From Phellopilus nigrolimitatus (lineage: Eukaryota > Basidiomycota > Agaricomycetes > Hymenochaetales > Hymenochaetaceae), in contig JAJOHG010000103.1 of the NCBI GenBank assembly GCA_021029095.1, positions 32,346 through 96,345 on the forward strand: a DNA stretch of 64,000 bases, given 5' to 3'. A program made the translations under genes and the position numbers. Shown here one piece after another: positions 22,866 through 34,356 of the stretch; the first letter of the stretch is position 1, and the number at the start of each line of letters is the position of its first letter. The notes beneath the pieces are model-generated. The model made no database searches and was not told where the DNA came from. It worked only from the letters and a program-made list of their open reading frames with translations.

Positions 22866-24260
22866 CTGTAATATATTTCAAGCGGAGGTGAGGAAGTTAG
22901 CGACGAGCTAATCGAGGGAGGGAAATGGACGAAGAGAGGGAGAAGAAGCGAGGAGCAAGGAGCAGGGGAAAATGCAGTTCAACGTTTGAACGCAATGAGT
23001 AAATACGCTGGGAACCGAAACAAGAAGGGCGGGGACCCACGGTCTGCCTCGAGGCGCAATATAAATGCGGATCATAATTGGTTTCACAGAATCTAATTGG
23101 ATGCGCTCAGGATGAAACGAGAAAGATGGCGATCGGGCACATACGTGACTGGGACTGGGGCTGAATAAAGGAGAAGGGAAGGGCCTTTTTTTCTCTTTCT
23201 GATGGACTCATGGAACTTCTCGAAACCGGGGGAAGAGTGGGTAGTGGGATTTAATAATCTTGTAACGTACATGAATCTGCCAATACACTCCGCACGGAAA
23301 CGTGCCGTCGCGTTCTGCCATTTGGGCCTGTTTCCACTTTCACAAAAAAAGATCAACGGCCGGCCATTCTAACTTAGTTGAATACATCTGCCAGTATCAA
23401 TTCCGACTAGGCGAGTGGAGTAAAATCGTAAGGGGGGAAGAGCAGCGTCAGAAGAACAAGTGCGGAAAACCCCGAATGACAGCAAACGCGAGCCGCGAGC
23501 CGCGTGTCGAGTGACTCAAGCACCGCATCCGACGACGGACTTCGAACGCCTCGGAATTCGTTCAAGATTTGGCTTCTGCGGAAGGCCAAATAACTGCCTG
23601 TCGACGACAGACTCGTATCTTTTAGTCCTGCCTGCCGCATAACTTTCTCCATCCGGTCTTTATCCCAGTGATATAAACATTGATTCTGCCGCCGCGTTTC
23701 AGACTCATACTGTACATCATTTTCTCGTCTCCGTGACGCGATAGAGTGCAGAAGTATCCTGAACGAGAAAGGAGTTTCTGAAATAAACCTCCGTCCTCGC
23801 GATGTTCGTAACCCCACGGACTAGGCTCGCCGAGGAGTCAGGGCACGTTGCAGGAATTAAATTCGCGTACGTTAAGAATTTTTCAAACCTAATATTACCC
23901 TTTTCTCTTCGCATTCTATAAGATGCATCAGAATCACCAGAACTCGAGCTCTCAGAGTCGCCGCCCTCATTGCTCTATTGTGTGTATGCAACTTCCACGA
24001 CGGAACGTCCACGTTCGAGCTAGATTCTCTTTCCCCCCCTTGTTCTATCCTGAGCGCGTCCAACCAAATTCCATGAACGTTATGATTTGCCATAGCCCTC
24101 GCCACTGAGCGGGAATCTCCACCTTCACACCGACTTCTTTTTTTATTACATTCGTTACACATGCGTAGCGACGACTTGTCGCCTCACACTTAACCTCATT
24201 TTTTTTCGATCCTCGATTTGAGTTCCCTTCTCATTTCTTCTTAACGACTGTATCGTGTAC
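22866..24260. other. Intergenic, no gene recognised
   Basis: About 1.4 kb without a supported gene. Minus-strand frames near 23407-23817 are open but show no family features. It should contain the promoter of the minus-strand gene that ends at 21976, which may start in the CT-rich stretch near 22930-23000 (minus sense). Confidence 0.5.
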
Positions 24261-24537
24261 CCTCTTATACCAGATCGGTGGGGGACTTGGATCGCGACGT
24301 ACTTGACAAGTCAAGCACTGAGCGCACCGCCGACATCGACAACGAGGATAACACGCCGTTAGTTTTCACATTTTTCTTCCTTCCCTGCCCACCTGACGAT
24401 TCATTACCACCTCATCAAAAACATCATTAGGCCCTTTTGGCGAGTTTGCCAACGATTAGAGCTACCCTCCAGCTCACTCTTCAAGACACAATACCTGCAA
24501 CCCATCGGAGGCTTCGCTGAATCAACGTATACTCGAG
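24261..24537 (+). other. Likely upstream exons of the 24538 gene, out of frame
   Basis: After an acceptor near 24273 the sequence reads VGDLDRDVLDKSSTERTADI and a short intron (gttagt...attag) joins it to PPFWRVCQRLELPSSSLFKT. The FWRVCQRLELP piece resembles the segment just after the F-box in basidiomycete F-box proteins. It runs toward the 24538 ORF but one base out of register with it, and I find no normal intron that repairs this. Confidence 0.4.
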
Positions 24538-25441
24538 ATGTCTCACGATCAAACAGTCCAACCAGAGCCTGTCAACGGGGGTTTGGAGCAGGGCCTAGAC
24601 GCCCGTCAAGACGAAGGTCGGAGATACACGTTCCTCGCTGCTCACAGCCACAGTGGTGTAATCCTCCTTGACACACAATCACATCACATTTGCTGGGAAT
24701 ATTATCCGCCTGCGCGTGGATATCCGAACGGACCAGTCGATGTCGTTTCTATCGGTGTGGAAGATGCGGCCGTAGACGAAAGTGCAATACTGGTGATTAC
24801 TTTAGCGGATGCATATGAGACTGGTAAGCCCCCGATAATCTATTTTCCTTCCTCTATCATTCCACTTTCCGTTGATCTGTTCTCGACCCTATCCTAGGTT
24901 TGTGCTAATAGATGATCCTCAACAGAATACGTGGAAGTCTTGTACGTCAGCGCCACAGATCGTCATGGCCAATGGGAAGCCGAACTGGTATACAGCCAAG
25001 AGTTGTTCTTCGCGCGTGACGAGAGGGCCGCCCGCTTTACTCGTGTCTTTTGGCGCGCTCAATGTGCGCTGCTGTTCACGATCCGGGGAAGGCGTATCAT
25101 CCTTGTCGACTGGGAAAACCGTAGGGTCGCATGCGTGTTCACTGTGAGTACTTCGCCCGAAGCCTGAGGCCTTCCTGTCTCCTTTTGTGAAAGTTTTTAC
25201 TGAGCACATTCTTCAGTCTTCCTCGACCTTCATTTTAAACGCAGTTCTCTCAAGTGGATACCTGGTGTTATTGCTGATATCAGAAGGCGTCTATGACGAT
25301 GTCGGTTCTTGCTTGGAGTTCGTTTTTGTACACGTGCGCGATATATGGAGCGAAGCGGCGATGGCGTCGAACGGGAGCCGTAGCGCAGGCCAGAGTGTCC
25401 AGCTCGATGATTTAGTGACAGAAACGTTCTGGTTCGAATAG
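24538..25441 (+). CDS. F-box-family-like beta-propeller region protein
   Basis: Three exons join in frame: 24538 to about 24822, then from AATACGTGG near 24926, then from TCTTCCTCG near 25219 to 25441. Segments are RYTFLAAHSHSGVILLDTQS, GYPNGPVDVVSIGVED, YVEVLYVSATDRHGQWEAEL, FTRVFWRAQCALLFTIRGRR, VDWENRRVACVFTSSSTFIL and CLEFVFVHVRDIW, ending LVTETFWFE. The series of short strands with 'i.lvdWen' repeats resembles the C-terminal propeller-like part of basidiomycete F-box proteins such as the one at 34357. A true start may lie upstream, as noted for 24261-24537. F-box proteins of this group recruit targets to SCF ubiquitin ligases, but no F-box is visible here. Family call moderate, function inferred. 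Confidence 0.55.
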
Positions 25442-27339
25442 CTGGCAAATATTGCTGCTGTGCCTCTTCTCTATAAAATGGACGAGTATTGTTCCAGATG
25501 TCAGCGACTTATCGAAATCGCAAGTTCTATTTGTCAGCCGTACCTCGGCTCCGTATGCTTGTTTTTTTAATGATTCATAATCATAGTTGCACGACGTTGA
25601 TAAAGATGACTCATTTCGCAGAGTATGCTCTGAGCTCCAGGTTTGAATAGAGTGATATCGAGACCCGAAACTCACATGTCGAAGGCATCATTGATTCTAC
25701 AGAAGTCAGTTGCAACGTCAGACATCGAAACTAGAAAGTAAGTTAAACAGGATTTTCGACGACAGACTAACGAGTAGATTACTTACTTGCTTGCAACAGG
25801 CCCAATTGTGGAGTCTAGCGGCACTCTAGAATCTGAGATTTCTGTCCAGGCTCCCTTTACATCTTCCCTAAAAACCAGAAGCAGACCTCATGCCGTTCTT
25901 GGTCGAGCGATCGGCCTTAAGCAGCTGAGGAAATGTCGAGCACGCCAGTCTTTAGCGCCGAGAATAATATATGCAAACGCGAACTCAGCGCCAGAAGTAC
26001 GCGCATACCATCATAAGAGTTCATTATCTGTGCTGTTTGGCTTATGATACGTTCTTCGAATACGCAGTGAGACGCAGAAGGAACTTCAATGGGTACTCCA
26101 ATATTCAAGGCCCCTGTCTTCGAGGAGCATACTACATAGTGCGCGCACCGCCACTAGTCGGAGGACTGCTCGGAATAAAGGAAGGGTCGGCCCGCATGTA
26201 GGAGGCTTACGATGAGCCGACAGTGGAGACGCGTGCTGGACAGTGTCGTCATCGACTTCAGATACAAGATTGGAGGAATTATTGACAGAAAGTAGAGATA
26301 TAAAGCTAAATAGACTGTGTAGACGCCTTCGTTCAGAAGTTATAGCCAAGGAAGACAGTTGAAAGACCCACGAAATAGTCCCATCTTCCCACCTTCGTCG
26401 CTCCTTCGTGGTCAAGTCTCATCCTAGTAAGGTTTGGTTCGCAGATAGAGTTGTTCGGGGATCTTCATCGTAGCAGTTGAGTTTGAAGCAGCCTCAGGAT
26501 GGAACGCACAGGTTCAATCGGCTGGTCACTGCCGCCGTTGAGCGCGATCCCGAAAGAGGATACTCATACTGTTGAGCCGACAACAGGACGCTGAGATGAC
26601 ACGCGTCGACGACGCACACGAAGAGCTCGCGTTCTGGCTTGTCTGTATAACGTGGTAGTACTGTAAAAGAAAAAGTTTGAGTCAAGTCGTGGTCGCTGTG
26701 AACGTGTGATCATCGGCGTCGCCGCGGGTTTCGGCGCCATGCTTACATCATCCTCAACATTCTAAACGCCGTGTACGTCGTATGTGCATGGCGCATTTTC
26801 CACAGCTACCTCACACGTCGGCCAAGGCTTACTCGGTACGTCGAGCAAACATAAGGAATTCCTGACACGAAGTTGATCATCGTCCGTTAGGTTCTTGCGC
26901 CCGCGTCGACCCCGACTAGTATCCCCACGCCCGTCGAGGTTACAGAAATCATAAGGAGATATAGGAAGGCAAGTCATGGATGACATTGCTGGCGCATGTC
27001 CCGCTTTCGACAATCGACAAACTCTCTCGACCAGGGTGAGCTCGGCATCGCTTGCATGCAACGTGTCGACACGACTGACCGCATGACGCCCAGGGTATTC
27101 TTCGCCCCGGTTTGACTTCGCAAGGACGTGGCACATCCCTCTCACTACTCAAAAGGCGCAGAGGCGTGCCAGATCGCGCTGGCACGATCATCTAAAAGCT
27201 CGTCGAGCTGCGACATGGCAGGGACGATGTGTCTGAGGTCTACTACGGACAGTTTCCCAGCGCGTTATGAGCACTGTCGAATTCACGTGAATCCATGATG
27301 CGTTTAGATGTTGGACGTGTCGTGGTGGAAATGCTGACC
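25442..27339. other. Gene-poor, apparently decayed region
   Basis: No intact gene. Isolated protein-like pieces occur, for example SSTPVFSAENNICKREL near 25940, GTPIFKAPVFEEHTT near 26090, DDAHEELAFWLVCI near 26610 and AYIILNILNAVYVVCAWRIF near 26743, separated by stops. They do not splice into one frame. Some echo fungal FunK1-type kinases but not well enough to name. Confidence 0.4.
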
Positions 27340-28500
27340 AGACTTGAAGGTGCGTGAATGTGAATTTCTTCGTCTTGATTTCGGAGCTGAAATGCAGTTC
27401 TAGTCTTGTCCGAATATTTCACAACCCTAATTGCCTGTCAAACACAATTCAACCATCTTCAGCGCCCAGAACTCGGCGGGGTATCGTCTGTTTCGCTGTC
27501 TCCGCCGACTACATCGCGCTTCATTCACCTCCGCGGCATCGTATTACGTGCCCAGACCTCCACCGAAAGCGGGGCCCACCCCGTTCGCCCGAGCAAATGT
27601 GCATTCTTCGCTGTCGACGTGGCGTCATGTGAGTCCATGCAGTGCGAGATGACGCAGGCAGCATTTCAGGAGATCAAGGACTCACGGCGACAAAATGGAA
27701 GACGGAGGGTGCCGTATTTTTCCGCACGTTGCAAGCTCGGCATAATGACCCTCAACACCTCTTTCGGTGCGTATGGAATGGAATTCTAGAAGACAAGAAG
27801 CTCACTTATATTCCTAGAGGCTAACCTCTACGCCGCCGCCATACTGGTCGTTCCTGATACCGACGATGAAATGCTCTGCACTTTCTAAGGTGTACTGAGA
27901 GTCTTCTGGGCGACATCTCCACAGAATTTGAGAACGAACCAGCCCGCTTTTGCGTGCTTGGAGCAGCTATGCGTAGCTGTCTGGCCACTCTCATGTATCT
28001 CAGAGGGCAGAGGTCATTCTCTTCCAGTCGTCTGTGCTCCGCTGGCCCAGTGTTTCGAAAGCGTGTCTCGACGAGACTAAGCTGTACAACGCGGATAAGG
28101 AGAGGCAGCTATTCCTGCCGCATGATCAGATTTGGATGGAACTGGGAAAGGAGGAGGCGGTCTGTCTTTCGACGCTAGTTTGAACGGTCAGATGACTTCG
28201 TAACTTTCATCTCGATAGGTGCGCAAACTTAATCATTTATATTTAAGATTTAAGCTTGCTCACTGCGATTTCCTGCAGGTGCCCTTTCGACTCTCACGGC
28301 GACGACATATACGATCTCTTGCGCTTCAACCCGCGGCGTAACGGCACGGCACGCCTATGCGCTTGCATCTGTCACACGTTTTCACGAGAATCAACTACGA
28401 TCATGAGGCGCGGGTGCGCTGCTCATCCGGGACCACGCGTACGCGCGGGCTTGACCCTCGAGGGTGTTTTCAACCTGAGCCTAGAGTCAGCGGCATTGTG
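27340..28500 (+). pseudogene. Decayed coding region, family unknown
   Basis: Protein-like stretches follow one another on the plus strand but change frame and meet stops. They include LACQ-like text near 27430, LTATKWKTEGAVFFRTLQAR near 27682, EANLYAAAILVVPDTDDEML near 27822, VFWATSPQNLRTNQPAF near 27907, KLYNADKERQLFLPHDQIWM near 28079 and RINYDHEARV near 28389. Some frame changes could be introns, but not all. I cannot name the family. Confidence 0.35.
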
Positions 28501-29809
28501 AAGAGAATGGCTTTCTAGAAACAAATTCGAAGCGATCCATGAACAGAGATTATATTGGTTATTAATGAAACCGATGATGTGATGTAGTTAAATAACAGCT
28601 AAGGAACGTGGTGAAAGAGCAGATATATCTGCTAAAGGAACCGAAAGGAAGTATGTAGCTGCGGTCGCGACAGAAATAGCGTGTCTGCGCAGAAGCGCCC
28701 CGTAATTCTTTCGGTGATGTTCGACAGAGGCAATGGGTAGCAAATTGCGCTGTTGCTCAGCAAGGTACCGAACAGCGAATTAGCCTTTCCGTCTGTCTAC
28801 TGGACTCGCTTGAGAGTTTTGAGAGTTAAGTACGCAACATCATTTCCATGCGCCGCACGACGTACATGTACTTATTTGACCATTTCGCTCACATTAGTGA
28901 CTTTGCTACCGGAACTCGAGGGACACGAGGGACATCATGGCTGCAAGGATCCGAACATCCAGATTCCTGAAATAAGCTCATAAACGTCTGGACGATATAG
29001 GAGTATTTCGGAATTTGAGCACGTGAAATATGTCGGAAGGGATTGAGCAGTGCGATCAAGCTTGATTCATGTCTCTCCTTTTGGGATTCGGCACAACTGT
29101 GCTAGCATATTTCGATGAAAAGGAAGTATCGTGTCCACGCTATCAGAGGTACTTTCCATCCAATACCCAGGAAGGACTGTCTGAACCGGATCGAAAGCGA
29201 TCTTGTATCCGGCCTATGTAGGAGACTGCCGAGAGCCGACGTCCCACGGATCTACGTTGTTATTGGTTTCCGAAACCGACTGACCTTCCGGAATGATGTC
29301 TTTTCCCTGTTTGACGTCGAGCGCGTCGTACGCAGTCATGAAAGCATCCTCGAAGAAAAGTCCAAGAATTATCTCGATGCCGTCTGAAATTTTAACAACA
29401 GCATCAGCGTCGCCACTCTTTGCTCAAATTTGCATCTTTAAGAAACCAATCATAAGTATTTCATGGACGATAAAATATAAGAACCCAAAAAGAGTCAATG
29501 CCGGTACGGACTCCTAAACTATCCTTGTCTGCCATCTTGGCATAGATGTCGATTAGCAGCTACAGATTGAAATGTCGGTTACAACTTGTAAATTCCAGTA
29601 GCGAGCTTGATTCAATCGCAAAGGTGCGCTTATGTCACCATGCCATTGGAAAGAGGGGTGAGAATGGCGCGGCGCGACTTCTTTCTCTAAATTTGAGGGG
29701 ACTTGATTAGATAGGTGCATTACATAATATAGCGGCAGAAGCCGGAAGTCGGCCGTCGTTTGTGGTCACTCGACGCTGTTGGCGACGACGACGACGACAA
29801 ACTTCCTCC
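28501..29809. other. Intergenic, upstream of the demethylase gene
   Basis: No supported gene. A 90-codon plus-strand ORF at 29115-29387 (DVPRIYVVIGFRNRLTFRND) is plausible in composition but isolated. The final 100 bp lead to the JmjC gene, with a CGACGA microsatellite at about 29778-29798. Confidence 0.45.
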
Positions 29810-32800
29810 ATGCCACTCAGCGACCAGAGTACACCGTCGCTGACGCCATCACCATCACGCTCGCCATCTCCGACACCCCCTGTTCAGCCTGACCACTTCT
29901 ATTCGCCCGACGGCGACGCACAACCATCAGCACCCTCGCCCGACTCTACGGGACGTTCATGGTTGAGCCCGGATGACGACCCACTTGCGACGAAGGGCAT
30001 CCCCGTCTTCAAGCCTACCATGGCTGAGTTTGCCGACTTCGAAGGATACATGACACGCGTCGAGTGCTGGGGCATGCGTAGCGGCATCGTGAAAATCATT
30101 CCGCCAAAGGAATGGTCCGATGCACTGCCCTCCGTGCGTCCTCAACTCGCCGACGTACGCATCAAGTCTCCCATTGAGCAGCACATGCTTGGACGCTCGG
30201 GCCTATACCGTCAGCAGAATATTGAGAAGCGCAAGGCGATCAGCTTGCGGGAGTGGGCCGAAATATGCGCCAAGGATGAGTTCCGCGCGCCCGCCATCGA
30301 CGAGGTCGGGCTCAAGGCTGCAGGAGAGCATGTGACAAGGACATTGAGGAGAAGCAAGCGCGGCGCAGGCGCTGAGGAGACGGAGGTGGAGGTGGAAGTG
30401 GAGGGGGTTGTGGTGAGGGAAGAGGGGGAGGATGAATCGAGTCTTGTGGCTGAGCACGACCACTCGGAGGTTGTACCAGATGCAGATACGCCGCTTCCTA
30501 CGCCCAGCGTAGACGCTGATGCCGACATCGACGAGCCTGAAGATCCCGCGCCCGCTCCGCGCAAGCGACGCGTGCAGACGCGAGCTGACCGTGAGGCAGC
30601 TTTGTCGAAGCGCGCCGAGCTCGACAAGGCATTCCTTGAGACGTTCGACGCAGCCGGACACTGGCTCCCGCGCAACACTTCCGCTGCCGACTATACTCCT
30701 GCATTCTGTGCAACCCTTGAACGACGATACTGGCGCAATTGTGGGCTGGGGAAGCCACCATGGTATGGCGCCGACACAGCTGGTTCACTATTCACTGAGG
30801 AGACGACCGCGTGGAACGTCGGAGGCCTGCCGTCGGCATTGTCTCGTCTTTTACCCGCCAGCGCAAACGGACTTCCTGGTGTCAACACCCCATATCTGTA
30901 CTTCGGGATGTGGCGCGCGACGTTCGCCTGGCACGTCGAGGATATGGATTTATTCTCGATCAATTACATTCACTTCGGTGCGCCCAAGTTCTGGTATGCA
31001 ATCCCGCAGGCCCGCTCCGTCCAACTCGAAAACACTCTCCGAAGTTTCTTTCCGCGAGACGTCGCGCAGTGCCGCCAGTTTCTGCGACACAAGTCCTTCC
31101 TGGCGAGTCCGACGCTCCTTGCGCAGTCGTCATGCAAACCTAACAAGCTCGTCCAACACGCGGGCGAGTTTGTCATTACCTTTCCCCGCGGATACCACGC
31201 TGGTTTCAACCTTGGTTTGAACTGCGCGGAGAGCGTCAACTTCGCCTTGGATAGCTGGTTAGATATTGGCCGAAAGGCGCAGGTGTGCGGCTGTATCGGG
31301 GACAGGTGCGTGATAAATATGCTAACGATATTCTTATCTTGACCGAGGCTTAGTGTACGCATCGACGTGGACACACTTCTGCGCGAACGCGAGGAAGAAG
31401 CGTCGAAACCGCCGTCAAAGCCCCGTTCGAGAAAACTAAAGTGCGACGCCGACGCGAAACCTAAGTCATCACGGAAGCGCAAGTCCGACGGCGCGGGCCC
31501 TTCCAAGGCAAAGAAGATCAAGATCAAAGCCGAACCCCCGGCTGATGGCGAGGATCCGTCTGCCATCAGGCAGAAGATCACGCTCAAGGTTCCGAAGGAT
31601 CTTGGCCCGTTCCCTTGCTGCCTTTGCGTGTCGCGAGACTTAGTTGGCCTACTCCGCGTGCATGACCCGCCTAGCGCGCGGGCGAACTGCCAAAACTACC
31701 AACCGAAGGATATGAGTGGGCACGAAGCATGGCGTGCGCACGAGAGTTGCGCAATGATCGTACCGGAGACGTGGGTCGACGAAATCGCGGTGCAGGAACA
31801 GGAAGAAATAGGACAGGCAGTGGAAAGGATGGAGAAGGTGGTATTTGGCGTGGACGCGATTGTGAAGGACCGTTGGGCTCTGGTAAGCTCCTCGCTATCT
31901 CCGCCCTCCGCGGTTTGCGCCATTCACTAACTTCTACATTCATGACTTGACTGGAATAGAAGTGCACAGCTTGCCAGAAGAGCCGCGCAAAGTCGCATGG
32001 CGCGCCGATCCAGTGCACGAAGGGCAAGTGTCCGAAGGCGTTTCACGTCTCATGCGCTCGCGACGGCGGCGTCGAGGCGCGCATACACTTCGCTGAGGTG
32101 CGCACAGTTGAGAAGGAGGTCGTTCTTAACGAATTGCCAGCCTTGTCAGGCTCGGCTGTAAATGGCTTGCCGGACAGCATCGACGCGCAGGCTTCTTCTG
32201 GTTATAGCTTCAACATGGCGACTGTAGACCCGTCACTGCTTACTACTCCTGCTCCTGCTCCGTCTATTAAGATCGCACCGCCTGAACCGTTCGTTGCCAC
32301 CTCTCCTATTCAACTAGAGACAGCGTTCGAGCCGAACGTCATCAAGACGATTAAGAAGATCGAATACGAGCTTCTTTGCACCCAGCATAACCCTGTACAG
32401 TATCTCTCTTGCTTTTCTTGTCCCTGTATGCTGAATATAATCTGTTTAGGCCGTCGCTGCGACGAAGCGTGCGAACAAGCTCGACCGGGTACGTATCGAC
32501 CTGCTCGCGCTGCCATCAATGTCGCGTATCAAGCTGCGAGTCAGCGCGGGCGTATTTGAGGTCTCCCTCGTCGCTGTCAATGAGGAGCGCAGCACTGTCG
32601 AGGTCATATGGGACGACGGGATTAAGCGCGAGTTCAAGTGGAGCAGCCTCGTCTGGGGAAAGATGGAGGGCCAGACGGTAGGCCAGAAGCCGACCATTGC
32701 GGCGCCACCGTACGAACGTAAGTGATCCAATTGATATCGACTGGTCCCAGTGGTCCTCCGTCTGACTTAAAACTAGAACGATTGCACGCGACGAATGTCC

Positions 32801-33624
32801 AGATGCAGATTCCCAGGTACGAAACCCAGACGCCGGACGTCAAGGCTGCGCGCCAGCCATCCTTCTCCGCCGGGCCCAGTGGTGCTGTCTCGCAGCCCGC
32901 CCAGACGTATGCACCGTACGTTGCATACAGCAGCGGCCAGTACCCATATGGCACGGGAACATATTCGTACTATTCCCACCCGTCCGTTCAGCCTGGTACC
33001 GGCGGCTCGACTGTTCCTTACACACCCATGCTGCCACAGCATATGACTGGAGCGATGCCGTACAGCGGACAGCCGCCCTATCCATACTTCGGCTATCCGG
33101 CCACCGTTGGCCCACCTCCAGGAGCTTATGTTCCTCCGGGAGCGCCTCCGGCTCCTGCAGCGCAGCGCATTGCGCCGACTTACTCAATGTTCAGCGTGTC
33201 GGGTGCGAAGCCGCGCTCGTCACCGTTCTCACAGGCGTTCCAACAAACGCTCGCTTCCTCTGTTGCGTCTCTCCCACCAAGGACGGCACTTCCTGACTCA
33301 GGCTCTCCTGCTCCGACTCCTTCCGAGCAGCGGCGGCGGCAGCGACCCGCGCAAGCTGACCAGGTCCCGGCCTTTACTCAACCATTGATTCCCCCGGCTA
33401 TGTCAGCGACTCCAGACCCCACGCCAACTCAACAACCGCCGGAGACTGATACGGCACCCGTAGTTGGAGGTGCTCTACCACCGGATGTGATGCAGGCCGT
33501 CGAGGAGCTTCAGGCGCTTTCGGCGCTGGAGCCCGCGCAACTTCAGGAGGTCCTCAATGCGCGTCCCGCACTCCGCGAGGCCGTCAAGCTCCTACTCGCA
33601 CATCAGCCGTTTCAATCTATTTGA
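29810..33624 (+). CDS. JmjN/JmjC histone demethylase with extended PHD, KDM4-like, 1191 residues
   Basis: Nuclear Fe(II)/2-oxoglutarate dioxygenase that should demethylate histone lysines (H3K9/K36 in the family). Exons 29810-31305, 31354-31882, 31960-32394, 32450-32717 and 32777-33624 sum to exactly 1192 codons. The JmjN domain is near residues 65-105 (IPVFKPTMAEFADFEGYM). An acidic/Arg linker follows. The JmjC domain is about 300-490: YLYFGMWRATFAWHVEDMDL holds Fe ligands H375 and E377, FGAPKFWYAIP follows, and the third ligand is H463 in FPRGYHAGFNLG. A basic segment (PKSSRKRKSDGAG) is a likely nuclear signal. Cys/His pairs from FPCCLCVSRD to KCTACQKSRAKS and KCPKAFHVSCA form an extended PHD finger. 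A Tudor-like part (VFEVSLVAVNEERSTVEVIW) follows, then a Pro/Tyr/Gln-rich tail of about 280 residues. The first ATG after an open upstream frame was chosen because JmjN proteins start close to the domain. Confidence 0.93.
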
Positions 33625-34356
33625 AGGCTTCCTGCTGGTCTGTTCTCTGGTGTTGGAGGCCGTCTCAAATCTCATTGTCTATTCTTATTTCTTCGCTGCA
33701 TTTCCTCTTACTTCACCTGTCTCATTGCTTATAACCTAGTAGCGCTCGGTGTCTCAATTCTGTTACATGATTCCATCTCAACCTACTCATAGCACCGCTC
33801 ATTTCTTCTTTACCGTTCTGCCTTTAGGTACGGAGAGCGGCGACGACAACTAGGACTGTGTAAATATAATGGATCGGTTGTAATACGTTATTTTTTCTAC
33901 TCTCCCTGTCGGGTAATCGGCATTGGCGGAAGCCGGGTACTTCGCTCCCTCTGAACGAAGCGCTATGTCGAAATACCGGAAAAGTACTTAGATTGGAACG
34001 TCCACGCGCCATCTGCATTAAATTCTAGTTATCTGCTCAGAAAAGGCCGGTCAGACGATAGCCTGGTCGATAGGAACTGCCCATTGAGCCCCTTCAAAAA
34101 CGTCACAAAGTAAACGGGTATTGTCTGTTGCTTGCGAGAGCTAAGGATAATAAAGTACGGTCATTCCGGGCTTCACAGGCTAATACTAATAATTAAAGAT
34201 AGGCCAAATAAAAATAGTCGGCATCCATCCTTTCTGAAGCATTTCATCTCAGACCAAACTCCGAACGAAGTACTTATATCCAGCTGTTTTCTAGACGCCG
34301 GCCGACTAGCCTTACCTCACTGAATCTTATCTTCGTATCTGTTTTGAGATACTGGG
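33625..34356. other. Intergenic, no gene recognised
   Basis: About 0.7 kb of AT-richer sequence between the demethylase stop and the F-box gene start. No ORF or splice pattern is convincing. Confidence 0.6.

Noticed and set aside
25900..26700. FunK1-type protein kinase pseudogene
   Set aside because: A few pieces (GTPIFKAP, DDAHEELAFWLVCI) recall the family, but there is no catalytic HRD or DFG text in order and the frames do not join.
30203..31587. Minus-strand frames of 150-205 codons within the JmjC gene
   Set aside because: Antisense shadows of a GC-rich exon whose plus-strand product is unmistakable.
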